A stretch of 64,000 nucleotides of DNA. Source: Rudanella paleaurantiibacter (GTDB taxonomy: Bacteria; Bacteroidota; Bacteroidia; Cytophagales; Spirosomataceae). Position 1 is the stretch's first letter; each line of letters begins with the position of its first letter. Made by a program: the position numbers and the translations under genes. Shown piece after piece: positions 25,060-34,600 of this stretch. The DNA lies in NCBI RefSeq assembly GCF_009184635.1, contig NZ_WELI01000006.1, positions 186,001 to 250,000 of the forward strand. Reading direction: 5' to 3'. Under the pieces are notes generated by a model. The model was not told the origin of the DNA. It saw nothing but the letters and a program-made list of their open reading frames with translations, and made no database searches.

Positions 25060-26540
25060 TTCGACAATTCGTTGACAATTAATTGATTGACTAACTTGGG
25101 GTCTGCCGATCCTTTTGACTTTTTCATCACCTCACCAACAAACAAACCTAACAGGTTTTTCTTGCCTTTCTGGTACTGGGCAACTTTATCGGGCCAGGCG
25201 GCCAACACCTCACTTACCAACGTTTGCAGGGCGTCGGTATTGCGATTCTGCTCTAAGCCGTGGGCCTTGGCCAGGTCGGTGGGGGTAGCTTCTGGGTTTT
25301 CAATCAACAGGCCGAAGATCGTTTGGGCCGCGGTTTGGCTTACCGTTCCGGTATCGATGAGGGTAATCAGGCTGGCCAACTGCCCGGCCGATACCGGAAA
25401 CTGACGTTCGCGCAGCGCCCGGTCGGTGAGTTGCGCCCGCACGGGGCCCATAAGCCAGTTCGATACGGCTTTGTAATTGGGTGTCTCGGCACAAACGGCC
25501 TCAAAATACTCAACCAGTTCGCGGGCGTCGGAAAGCTGGGTCGCGTCGTACTCAGGTAGGCCGTAATGGGTAGTGAGTTTCTGAAACACAGCGGCCGGCA
25601 AAGCAGGCATTGAGGATTCGATGGCAGACAACCACTCGTCCGATACCACCAGCGGAGCCAGGTCGGGATCGGGGAAATAGCGGTAGTCGTTCATGGTCTC
25701 TTTCTCACGCATGGCGTGCGTGAGGCCCGTATTGGCGTCGAACGTGCGGGTTTGCTGCCGGATCGGTTCGCCGGCTTGAGTAGTCTCAACCTGCCGCTTA
25801 AACTCGGCCTCGACGGCCCGTTGTACATTGCGGATTGAGTTGAGATTTTTTACTTCGACTTTGGTACCGAGGTGTGTAGCGCCTTTGGGCCGGATAGACA
25901 GGTTGACATCGCAACGCAGCGACCCCTCTTCCATGTTTCCGTCGCAAATACCCAGATACCGCACCAGTTTCCGAACCTCGGTGAGGTACTGACCGGCTTC
26001 TTCGGCGGATTGGATGCAGGGTTCGGTCACCATCTCGATGAGGGGCGTACCGGCCCGGTTGTAATCCAGATTGGTAGAGGTACCCTCGTCGTGAATCGAT
26101 TTGCCGGCGTCTTCTTCGAGGTGGATGTGGTGAATCTGCACATCGCGCTCAAGCGTAGGCTTGCCGTTTTCGTCTTTAAGCTTTACCCGGATGCGGCCGC
26201 CCACGCAGATCGGCGTTTTGTCCTGCGAGAGCTGATAGCCTTTCGGCAGGTCGGGGTAGAAGTAATTTTTACGGGCAAAAACGTTGAACCGGGTAATGTC
26301 ACAACCGCAGGCGAGGCCCATCCGAATGGCGTATTCAACGGCTTTCCGGTTCAGCTTGGGCAGGGTACCGGGGTGCGCCAGCGTGATAACGCTCACGTTG
26401 GTATTGGGTTCCGATCCGAAGATGTTGGCATCGGCCGCAAAAATCTTGGACTCGGTTAATAACTGGCAGTGCACCTCCAGGCCAATGACGGCCTCATACT
26501 CTGTGCTTACCTCGCTGCCGGGGGCTACCGCTGCTACCAT
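25056..26540 (-). CDS. gatB: Aspartyl/glutamyl-tRNA amidotransferase subunit B
   Basis: GatB activates Glu-tRNA(Gln) or Asp-tRNA(Asn) with ATP so that ammonia from GatA can convert it to Gln- or Asn-tRNA. 494 residues, family length. Landmarks: YEAVIGLEVHCQLLTESKIF (about 14-33), THPGTLPKLN-like HPGTLPKLNRKAVE, NYFYPDLPKGYQLSQ (about 92-106), HLEEDAGK (about 142-149, metal/ATP-site acidic residues), EGSLRCDVNLSIR (about 204), and ending with the helical YqeY/tail domain. gatA and gatC are not adjacent, as is common outside Firmicutes. It is followed by the TlpA-like gene with a 4-bp overlap and preceded by crtB with a 54-bp gap. Confidence 0.96.
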   Translation of the reverse strand: MVAAVAPGSEVSTEYEAVIGLEVHCQLLTESKIFAADANIFGSEPNTNVSVITLAHPGTLPKLNRKAVEYAIRMGLACGCDITRFNVFARKNYFYPDLPKGYQLSQDKTPICVGGRIRVKLKDENGKPTLERDVQIHHIHLEEDAGKSIHDEGTSTNLDYNRAGTPLIEMVTEPCIQSAEEAGQYLTEVRKLVRYLGICDGNMEEGSLRCDVNLSIRPKGATHLGTKVEVKNLNSIRNVQRAVEAEFKRQVETTQAGEPIRQQTRTFDANTGLTHAMREKETMNDYRYFPDPDLAPLVVSDEWLSAIESSMPALPAAVFQKLTTHYGLPEYDATQLSDARELVEYFEAVCAETPNYKAVSNWLMGPVRAQLTDRALRERQFPVSAGQLASLITLIDTGTVSQTAAQTIFGLLIENPEATPTDLAKAHGLEQNRNTDALQTLVSEVLAAWPDKVAQYQKGKKNLLGLFVGEVMKKSKGSADPKLVNQLIVNELSK

Positions 26541-26594
26541 ACGTACTGAAAAAAGCTATTTTCAGCAAAGATAGTGGCATTTAGCTTGCCTACC

Positions 26595-27431
26595 TCAAAT
26601 CACGTTCAGCCGGTACTTTAGATAGGTCTGAGCCAGCAAGGCAATTTTGGTCGTATCGGGCACTCGTACCCGCTCGTTCTGAATCTTCGTGACGGGCAGT
26701 GCCTTGATCTTGTTGAACAAGGTTTGGTAGTAGGTGTAAGCCAGATAAACGCCCATGCGTGCACCTTTGGGCAGGTTCATGATACCAATATAAGCCTCAT
26801 CGAAGTCGCGTTGAATGTCGTCTTCGATCAGTTGCTTGGCATCGCGCGAGAAATCATTGAAGTCAACACCCGGAAAATAGGTCCGGCCGCGCTCCTGATA
26901 ATCGCTCTTTACATCGCGCAGGAAATTCACTTTCTGGAAAGCCGCTCCCAGCTTCCGGGCCGACTCGCGCAGCCGGTCGTATTCGGCACAATCGCCTTCG
27001 CAGAATACACGCAGGCACATGAGCCCAACCACCTCGGCCGAGCCGTAGATGTACTCGTTGTAGCCGCTATCGTCGTATTCCTGAAAATACAGATCCATCT
27101 CCATACTTTTCAGAAAGGCGTCGATCAGCTCGCGTTCAATGTTATACTGCCGAACCACCAACTGAAACGACTGGAGCACCGGGTTCAGGCTGATTCCTTT
27201 TTCAATAGCTTCATAGGTATCATGCCTGAACTTGTCGAGCAGTTCTTTCTTATCGAAGTCGTGAAACGTATCCACAATCTCGTCGGCATAACGCACAAAG
27301 CCGTAGATGGCGTAAATGGGCAGGTGAAACTTACGGTCCAGCGTTTTGATACCGAGCGTAAACGACGTGCTGTAGTGCTCGGTGATCAATTTACTGCATT
27401 CCAGTGCCGTTTGGTTAAATAAAGCCATCAT
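26595..27431 (-). CDS. crtB: Phytoene synthase (squalene/phytoene synthase family)
   Basis: Condenses two geranylgeranyl diphosphates to phytoene, the committed carotenoid step. 278 residues. Both Asp-rich magnesium/diphosphate motifs are present: DEIVD (about 50-54) and DVKSDYQERGR (about 172-182); RNA-like conserved segments YSTSFTLGIKTLDR near the start and AEVVGLMCLRVF (about 130) fit the trans-isoprenyl diphosphate synthase fold. Met1/Met2 are alternative starts. It lies 38 bp after crtI on the same strand, forming the usual crtI-crtB pair, so phytoene synthase is more likely than squalene synthase. No cyclase or hydroxylase gene follows; the next gene is gatB. Confidence 0.93.
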   Translation of the reverse strand: MMALFNQTALECSKLITEHYSTSFTLGIKTLDRKFHLPIYAIYGFVRYADEIVDTFHDFDKKELLDKFRHDTYEAIEKGISLNPVLQSFQLVVRQYNIERELIDAFLKSMEMDLYFQEYDDSGYNEYIYGSAEVVGLMCLRVFCEGDCAEYDRLRESARKLGAAFQKVNFLRDVKSDYQERGRTYFPGVDFNDFSRDAKQLIEDDIQRDFDEAYIGIMNLPKGARMGVYLAYTYYQTLFNKIKALPVTKIQNERVRVPDTTKIALLAQTYLKYRLNVI

Positions 27432-27469
27432 AGCATGTAGGGGGTACGGGAGGATGGAGAAACTGTAAT

Positions 27470-28948
27470 CTACGCAAATTCTCTGGCAACTTCATCAGCC
27501 ACGACCAAGCCAGAGATCAGAGACGGCGGAACGCCCGGCCCCGGAACAGTCAGTTGCCCCGTATAGAACAAGTTGGTGACTTTTTTGTTTTTTAGCGAGG
27601 GTTTCAGGAAGGCCGTTTGCAGCAACGTATTGGCTAAACCATAGGCATTGCCTCGGAACGCATTATAATCGGCCTTGAAATCGCTGTGGGCGTAGCTACG
27701 CTTGTACACCACGTGCTCGCGGATGGGCTCGCCAACGTAGGCTTCCAGACGCTCCATAATGAGCTGATAGTATTTCTCGCGGGTAGCTTCATCATCGGTC
27801 AGGTCGGGCGCGACCGGTATGAGCAGGAACAGATTTTCGGAACCCTCCGGTGCCACACTGGGGTCGGTTTTCGACGGGGCCGATGCGTAAAACAGCGGGC
27901 GCGAAGGCCAGCGTGGGTTGGTATAAATTTCTTCGGCGTGCAGCGTGAAGTCTTCGTCGAAGAAGAGATTATGATGTTGCAACTTGGGCAACCGCTTGTT
28001 TACACCGAGATAAAATAAGAGCGATGACGGGGCCATAACGCGTTTTTTCCAGTACGCGTCGTCGTAATTACGCAGGCGAGGGTCAACCAGTTTTGTTTCC
28101 ACATGGTTGTAATCGGCACCCGCTACTACTACATCGGCTTCAAACACACCTTTGTCCGTGACAATCCGGCGGGCCGCGAGGCTACCAGGGGCCAGCTCGA
28201 TTTGCTGTACGTTCTGATTCAGTAAAATCTTGACACCTTTCTCCTCCGCGAGGCTTACCATTCCCTTTACAATCTCGTGCATGCCGCCCATAGGGTACCA
28301 GGTGCCCATGGCCATTTCGGCATAGTTCATCAGGCTATACATTGCCGGTGTGTTCTGCGGAGTGGCACCCAGAAAAAGAATCGGAAACTCGATCAGCTGC
28401 AACAGGCGTGGGTGGCTGAAAAACTTGCGGGCGTGGCTGGCAAATGATTGAAACACGTCGAGCCGAGCCACGTCGTACAGGAGCTTCAAGCTCATAAATT
28501 CGGTAATCGACCGGCTTGGTTTCCAAACGAACTTATGAATACCAACGTCGTATTTATAAGCGGCCTGCCGTAAAAATTCCTCCAGCCGGGCACCGCTGCC
28601 GGGTTCGATGGATTCGAACAGGCGTTTCAGGCCGTCCATGTCAGCAGGCAGGTCAACCGCTTCGTCTGGGCCGAAAATAACCGAGTAGGAGGGGTCTAAC
28701 CGAATCAGGTTGTAGTAATCGGAAGGCTTCTTGCCGAACCGGGCGAAGTACGTTTCGAAGATGTCGGGCATCCAATACCAGCTTGGTCCCATATCGAACG
28801 TAAATCCAGACGCCTGAAAGACGCGGGCTCGCCCGCCGGCCATTTCGTTCTTCTCTAAAATTGTGACGTCGTATCCTTTATTGGCCAGACTTGTAGCCGC
28901 CGACAGACCGGCGAAACCGGCCCCAATCACAATTACCCGTTTAGGCAT
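27470..28948 (-). CDS. crtI: Phytoene desaturase
   Basis: FAD-dependent desaturase that introduces the conjugated double bonds of phytoene to give lycopene or a related polyene. 492 residues, the family length. The N-terminal dinucleotide-binding fold shows VIVIGAGFAGLSAATSLANKGYDVTILEKN (split: GAGFAG at about 8-13 and the acidic end of strand 2 at about 34) and GGRARVFQASGFTFDMGPSW. The C-terminal FAD signature is NLFYTGQLTVPGPGVPPSLISG (about 460-480). Membrane-associated. It leads the crtI-crtB pair, downstream of an ECF sigma factor gene, an arrangement common in carotenoid loci of this phylum. The number of desaturation steps cannot be read from sequence. Confidence 0.94.
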   Translation of the reverse strand: MPKRVIVIGAGFAGLSAATSLANKGYDVTILEKNEMAGGRARVFQASGFTFDMGPSWYWMPDIFETYFARFGKKPSDYYNLIRLDPSYSVIFGPDEAVDLPADMDGLKRLFESIEPGSGARLEEFLRQAAYKYDVGIHKFVWKPSRSITEFMSLKLLYDVARLDVFQSFASHARKFFSHPRLLQLIEFPILFLGATPQNTPAMYSLMNYAEMAMGTWYPMGGMHEIVKGMVSLAEEKGVKILLNQNVQQIELAPGSLAARRIVTDKGVFEADVVVAGADYNHVETKLVDPRLRNYDDAYWKKRVMAPSSLLFYLGVNKRLPKLQHHNLFFDEDFTLHAEEIYTNPRWPSRPLFYASAPSKTDPSVAPEGSENLFLLIPVAPDLTDDEATREKYYQLIMERLEAYVGEPIREHVVYKRSYAHSDFKADYNAFRGNAYGLANTLLQTAFLKPSLKNKKVTNLFYTGQLTVPGPGVPPSLISGLVVADEVAREFA

Positions 28949-29070
28949 ATGTACGATCCGGCTGAGAGCCGGGTTAAGTCAGTTTTTAGGTAGGTACCGG
29001 CCAAGCTAAAAAATAATTGGCGAAGGCCGTAAAGAGGTAACCTAATTCAGGGGCATTGGTTTGATATAAA

Positions 29071-29104
29071 ACCAAAAAAGTTGGTCGCAAAACAACCAAC
29101 TTTT
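29071..29104 (-). terminator. intrinsic terminator after the ECF sigma gene
   Basis: Minus-strand stem AAAAGTTGGT (29104-29095) / ACCAACTTTT (29085-29076) with a 9-base loop and continuing T-run. It separates the sigma gene from crtI, so crtI needs its own promoter in the 28949-29070 spacer, where I see no clear consensus. Confidence 0.75.
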
Positions 29105-29180
29105 CGGAACCTTCCTCTTTTTTAACCAAAAACTACTCAATCAAGATATAATACGAGTGGCCTCGTAAAAAGTCACACGA

Positions 29181-29696
29181 TTATGCAGCATAATACGCAT
29201 AAACTTTCAATTTATCTTTCAGCTCCTTGCGGGCAATGTGAATCCGGTTTTTCACAGTTCCGATGGGGATGTCCAGTTTAGCGGCAATCTCGTGGTATTT
29301 GAAACCCCGAAAGTGCATCATAAACGGCGTGCGGTATGTTTCGTCGAGGCTGTTTACTGCCCGGCTGATGTCTTCCTGAGCGAAGGTCGAATATGCGCCA
29401 TTGTCCGTGCTGCTGTCCATCGTGTTGATGTAATGCAGGTTGTCGGTTGTGTCAATGAACGTGTTTTTCCGAACCATCCGCTGATAGTTGGTAATGAATG
29501 TATTTTTCATGATCGTGTAAAGCCACGCCTTCAGGTTGGTACCGTCGGTGTACTTGTCACGATTGGTGAATGCTTTCAATAACGTGTCCTGCAACAGATC
29601 ATTGGCATCTTCAACGTCTTTAGTCAGGCGAAGGGCGAAGGGACGAAGTGATTTCGATACTTTGCCAATATGATGAGTGAATTCGAGCGCTGTCAT
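29181..29696 (-). CDS. ECF-type RNA polymerase sigma factor
   Basis: 171 residues. Region 2 spans about 10-80 with AEDANDLL-like DVEDANDLLQDTLLKAF (about 28-44, core binding and -10 melting) and NLKAWLYTIMKNTFITNYQR; region 4 spans about 110-165 with the helix-turn-helix YHEIAAKLDIPIGTVKNRIHIARKELK. There is no region 1 or 3, as in extracytoplasmic-function sigmas. No anti-sigma gene is adjacent. Position just upstream of crtI-crtB suggests control of carotenoid synthesis, for example in response to light or oxidative stress, but that is inference. Its own upstream region carries a candidate -7 element and a cluster of ACTGTG boxes. Confidence 0.93.
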   Translation of the reverse strand: MTALEFTHHIGKVSKSLRPFALRLTKDVEDANDLLQDTLLKAFTNRDKYTDGTNLKAWLYTIMKNTFITNYQRMVRKNTFIDTTDNLHYINTMDSSTDNGAYSTFAQEDISRAVNSLDETYRTPFMMHFRGFKYHEIAAKLDIPIGTVKNRIHIARKELKDKLKVYAYYAA

Positions 29697-29804
29697 GGCT
29701 GTTCAGTGTGTTATTTGTTGAACCGAGTCTGTATTTGTTTAGACAAAAACGCAACCAAAGTTTTTCAAAAAAGAAAATATCACTCGTAAAGTGGGTAAAT
29801 GACT

Positions 29805-29812
29805 CAAAATTA
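29805..29812 (-). promoter_or_regulatory. candidate -7 element (TAATTTTG) for the ECF sigma gene
   Basis: Minus-strand TAATTTTG fits TAnnTTTG; transcription would start near 29798, leaving a ~100-base leader. No TTTG -33 box; an ACTGTG box occupies that position. Confidence 0.4.
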
Positions 29813-29833
29813 GTGGGTTAAAAAGGGTCCCGT

Positions 29834-29906
29834 ACTGTGCCAGTTTGTCAATCTCACAGACTGTGGAGTGAGGAACTGTGGAAATCGTACCCCATACTGT
29901 GGAAAT
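29834..29906. promoter_or_regulatory. cluster of ACTGTG(GA) boxes upstream of the ECF sigma gene
   Basis: ACTGTG occurs four times: 29834, 29860, 29875 and 29896; the last two extend to ACTGTGGAAAT and are 21 bp apart (two helical turns). The second is the right half of a perfect palindrome CACAGACTGTG (29855-29865). The cluster covers about -35 to -105 of the candidate sigma-gene promoter. This lies in a 344-bp gene-free gap (29697-30040); apart from these sites and the terminator at 29978 I see nothing in it. Confidence 0.4.
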
Positions 29907-29977
29907 GAACGCTCAGGCTTTGTTTAAGTTCCCTTGGCATAAAATTAAACAAAACTTTTCGCTTGTCAAGTGTAACT

Positions 29978-30021
29978 AACAGAAAAAGCCGCCTGACTAT
30001 AGTCGGGCGGCTTTTTCTGTT
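29978..30021 (-). terminator. strong bidirectional terminator after the permease gene
   Basis: A 22-bp-per-arm palindrome (29978-29999 / 30000-30021; core AAAAAGCCGCC) with one T-G pair, flanked by A- and T-runs on both sides. Confidence 0.85.
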
Positions 30022-30040
30022 TAAGAAAACTGCAACAATC

Positions 30041-31543
30041 TTACTCAGAAGGGTTGTTCAGGTTGCTGTGACGGCGTCCGTAGAGGAAATACACGATTAA
30101 GCCGAGGGTTCCCCAGATCACAAACGTGATTTTGGTATCGGTCCGGAGGTTGTACATCAGGTACAGGTTGGCCAGAATACCAAGCGTAGCAATAACCGGC
30201 AGAGCGGGGGTCCGGTAGGGGCGCTCAAGGTTTGGTTCACGCACGCGCAGAATCCAGACAGCCGCGCAAATCATGGCAAAGGCCAGCAGCGTACCTGAGC
30301 TACACAATTCCGAAACCTTGTCGATAGGCGTCAGGGCGGCCACTACCGAAACAATCGCACCGACGAAGATGGTACTCTTCCAGGGTGTTTTGAAAGTAGG
30401 GTGAATGGAAGCAAACAGGTTTTTGGGCAACAGACCATCTTTAGCCATGCCGAGGAAGATACGAGTCTGCCCGAGCATCATCACAAGCATGACCGACGTA
30501 AGACCGGCAATGGCCGCAATCGTGATCAGGTAAACCGCCCACGTCAAGCCAGCGTCGGCGAAGGCCTGCGCTACCGGAGCTTTCAGATCCAGATCTTTGT
30601 AGTTGACCATACCCGTCAGTACAAGCGAGACAAGAATGTACAGCAACGTACAAATCAGCAGGGAGGCAATAATAGCAAACGGAACGTCTTTGCGCGGGTT
30701 GATGGCCTCGCCAGCCTGAGTTGATACGGCATCGAAACCGATATAGGCAAAGAACACAATACCAGCGGCTGTCACAATTCCATCAAAGCCATAATGGGTT
30801 TGGCCAGAATCATCCACAACTGGATCAGGAATAAATGGCGTCCAGTTGGCTACGTCTACAAAGAAAGCCCCGGCAATGATAACAAAGATTACCGTAGCCA
30901 CTTTCACAATTACAATCAGGTTGTTGGTGCTGGCGGCTTCTTTGATACCTTTCACCAGAATGTAGGTAACCACCCATACAATCAGGAAGGCCGGCAGGTT
31001 TACAGCAAACGTAAAGTCAGGAATGACTTCGCCAGCCGCACGCAGTTTCTCGGCTTTTTCCTGAGCCGTTACCGGGTCGTTCATAAGCCAGAGCGGAGGG
31101 TCAATACCGAAGAGGTGGAGCAGTTTTTCGAAATACCCCGACCAGCTCACGGCTACCGTTGTGGCCCCCATCATGTATTCCAGAATGAGGTTCCAACCGA
31201 TAAACCAGGCGAAAATTTCACCCACGGTACCGTATGAGTACGCATAGGCGGAGCCTTCTACTGGCAAAATGGAAGCAAATTCAGCGTAGCAAAGAGCGGC
31301 AAACGTACAGGCAATCCCTGCAATGATGAACGCTACAGCCAGTGCCGGACCGGCCCAGTCGTGAGCAGCAATACCCGTCAGAACGAAGATACCCCCTCCA
31401 ATTACAGCGCCAATACCGAGCGACGTAAGGCCCCAACGACTCAAAACTCGCTTGAGCTCGCTCTTTTTCATGTCGGCCTCGTAAGCAGCCAGGGGTTTTT
31501 TACGCCATACGCTGGTATCTACCTGTTTAATCTTTGTTTCCAT
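30041..31543 (-). CDS. APC-family amino acid permease
   Basis: 500-residue inner-membrane transporter with about 12-14 helices, of the APC superfamily and closest in style to the cationic amino acid transporter (CAT/YfnA-like) group. The first helix has the substrate-binding unwound motif GIGAVIGGGIFVLTG (about 42-56), followed by AGPALAVAFIIAGIACTFAALCYAEFAS (helices 2-3) and the conserved NPRKDVPFAI loop (about 283-292). The N-terminus is basic and cytosolic. Substrate (Arg/Lys, branched or other) cannot be fixed from sequence. It is a single-gene unit, ended by a near-perfect palindromic terminator. Confidence 0.92.
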   Translation of the reverse strand: METKIKQVDTSVWRKKPLAAYEADMKKSELKRVLSRWGLTSLGIGAVIGGGIFVLTGIAAHDWAGPALAVAFIIAGIACTFAALCYAEFASILPVEGSAYAYSYGTVGEIFAWFIGWNLILEYMMGATTVAVSWSGYFEKLLHLFGIDPPLWLMNDPVTAQEKAEKLRAAGEVIPDFTFAVNLPAFLIVWVVTYILVKGIKEAASTNNLIVIVKVATVIFVIIAGAFFVDVANWTPFIPDPVVDDSGQTHYGFDGIVTAAGIVFFAYIGFDAVSTQAGEAINPRKDVPFAIIASLLICTLLYILVSLVLTGMVNYKDLDLKAPVAQAFADAGLTWAVYLITIAAIAGLTSVMLVMMLGQTRIFLGMAKDGLLPKNLFASIHPTFKTPWKSTIFVGAIVSVVAALTPIDKVSELCSSGTLLAFAMICAAVWILRVREPNLERPYRTPALPVIATLGILANLYLMYNLRTDTKITFVIWGTLGLIVYFLYGRRHSNLNNPSE

Positions 31544-31636
31544 GTAGAGGAAAGATTATTGTGATGAATTAGTGTTTCAGGAAATTTTGTGCTGCTACAA
31601 CGAGCAAACAAGATAGCGAAATATTCAGCAAGACAA

Positions 31637-31672
31637 AAAAAGCCGGATGATGCACAAACCACCCGGCTTTTT
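31637..31672 (-). terminator. intrinsic terminator after secDF
   Basis: AAAAAGCCGG (31637-31646) pairs with CCGGCTTTTT (31663-31672), 16-base loop, minus-strand T-run (31641-31634). Confidence 0.85.
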
Positions 31673-31685
31673 CAGAATGCACACG

Positions 31686-34600
31686 TTATGACTGCGACGG
31701 GCGGATCAGGGGCGTTTTAGCCTTCTTCTCTTTCTTAGCCGCCGTTGCCGAAAACTCTTCGGGCGTCTCCACGTTGTCCGTAAAGTCGGCCGGAACCGTA
31801 TCAATCCGGGCGGTAGTACCAGGCGTAGTTGGCTTGTCCTGATCTTTGCTCAGGGTGTCAACTACAATCGGAGTAGCTACGAACAGCGATGAGTAGGTAC
31901 CCACAATTACCCCGATCAACATAGCGAACGAGAAGCCCCGGATGGTAGCACCACCAAACAGGAAGAGCACCACCAGTACCAGCATCGTCGACAGACCCGT
32001 TACGGCCGTGCGGCTCAGGGTGCTGTTGAGAGCGTTGTTGATAATCGTCGCGATGCTTTCTTTCTTACCCTTGCTTTCGTTCAGGTACTCGCGAACCCGG
32101 TCGAAGACCACAACCGTATCGTTCATCGAGTAACCCATGATAGTGAGCAGGGCGCCGATAAAGGCCTGGTCGATGTCGAGGGAGAACGGCAGGATGCCGT
32201 TAAAGATCGAGAAGATAGCCAGAATGATGAGTACATCGTGGAACAAGGCCACCAACGCACCGTATCCGAAGGCCAGCTTCTTGAATCGAATCAGAATGTA
32301 GGTGAATACAACGGCTACTGCCAGCAGAATCGACCAGAAGGCCGATACAATCAGGTCGTTGGCAATGGTAGGTCCTACCTTCTGCGAGCTTTCGATGCTC
32401 GCTTTGTTACCGCTGATTTTAGCCAGCCCGCCATTTACAGCGGCTTCTACCTGCTTGTCTGAATCGGGCGAGTCGTTATCGATCATGTAGCTGGTCGTAA
32501 TCTTTACCTGATCGGAGTTAACCCCCGTACCACCGTAGGTCTTCACCTCAGGAGCACCACCCAGCGGGGCTTCCAGCGCGTCTCGTACATCGGTTGTAGC
32601 AATGGGTTGCTCAAACCGAACCACGTACGAACGACCACCTTTGAAATCGACACCCAGGCCGAAGCCCTTTATCAGAACAGAGATAATACCCAGTCCGATA
32701 ATTGTCGACGAAATGATGTAGTAGATACGACGGTGCGAAACGAAGTCGAAGTTCGAATCTTTAAAGAGGTTCTTAGTCCAGCCTACCGAAAACGCCAGTG
32801 TTTTGCCGCTCTCTGTGTACGAGTCCAAAATCAGACGGGTGATCAGGATAGCTGCAAACAATGACGTGAAGATACCAATCACCAGCGTTACGGCGAAGCC
32901 ACGAATCAGACCTGTACCAAACAGCAGCAGGATAAAACCAGTGAGTAGGGTGGTGATGTTTGAATCGAAGATCGACGAGTATGCATTCCGGAAACCGTCG
33001 GCAATGGCTTGCTTAAACGGCTTGCCCAGCGCCAGTTCTTCTTTGATCCGCTCAAAAATCAGTACGTTCGCATCAACCGACATACCAATGGTCAGTACGA
33101 TACCCGCAATACCCGGCATAGTCAGTACGGTGCCTGGTACGGCCGCCATAACGCCCAGCAGGAAGAACATGTTTACGATCAGGGCAATGTCGGCAATGAC
33201 ACCGGCGCTTCCGTAGTAGATGACCACGAACGCCAGTACGATGAGCAAGCCCACCAGCGACGAAATAATACCGGCGCTGATAGCCTCTGAGCCGAGCGTA
33301 GAACCTACAATGCTCTCTTCCACAATGGTAGTAGGAGCAGGCAGTTTACCGGCCTTCAGTACGTTGGCCATGTCTTTGGTTTCTTCAACCGTAAACTGAC
33401 CCGTGATGCTTGAGCGACCACCCGTAATTTCGTTTTGAACGTTGGGGGCGGTGTACACCTGATTGTCGAGGAGGATGGCTACGGGCCGGCCTACGTTGGC
33501 TGCCGTCAGAGCAGCCCACTTACGGGCACCCGTTGCGTTCATGTTCATGGTCACCTCAGGGCGACCCGCTTCGTCATAATCGTTGGCTGCATCGGTAATC
33601 ACATCGCCTTCGAGCGGAGCCTGACCACCGGGTTTCTTCAGGAAGTAGATCGGCAGAATCTCGCGGTTGTCGGTGGTGGTAAAGCCTTTGCGATCCCATG
33701 AATACACCATGTCGGCCGGGAACAGAGCCCGCACTTCGGGGTTGTTCAAAACGGCGTTGGCACGAGCCGTATCTTTCAGGTAAACACCCAGTTGGTTCTG
33801 CGATACAGGGACAAACAATTGGGTCAGGGCTGAGCCTGTGGCTGCTGAGTCGGCTTTGGTTGAGTCGCCTTTAGCACCGCTTGCCAGCTGAGAAGCCAAA
33901 TCACCTTTAGCGGCCGTACCCGATGCAGGAGCAGCCGTCTGAGCAGCTTTGCGAGCGGCCTCTTCACGAAGCAGGTAAGCGCCTAAGCCTTCGATACCGG
34001 CCGAGATTTCGCCCAGTTGGTACACCTCGCAGAACTCAAGCTTGGCCGCACCGGTCAACAGTCGGCGAATACGCTCAGGGTTATCAGCACCCGGCAGCTC
34101 GATAAGTACCCGACCCGTACCCGGCAGGCGCTGAACGTTGGCGTTCGACACCCCGAATTTGTCGACACGAGCCTGAATAATCTGGAAAGCCCGGCCAATA
34201 GCGCCTTCAACTTCCTCGTTCAGTACCCGACGTACCTCAGTATCAGTCGACTGATAGCTCAGTTTACCCCGGTTGGCACTGGTAGCAAACAGGCTGGCCA
34301 GTTTGTTGCCCGGCGATACCTCTTTGTAGGCATCCACGAACAGATCAACAAAGCTGGCGCGGCTCGATTTCTGCGCTTCCTGTGCTTTCTTGATAGCCTC
34401 GTTGAACTTGGGGTCGCGGGTGTTGCCGGCCAAACCGCGCAAAATGTCGGCGGGGGTTACTTCGAGTACTACGTGCATACCCCCCTGGAGGTCAAGACCC
34501 AGGCCGAGTTCGCGCTCGGTCACTTCCTGAAGCGTGTTGCCCAGATAAACGGGCTCTTTCCAGAGTGAGTCAAGATACCGCTGTTTCTTTCTCAGGTCAA

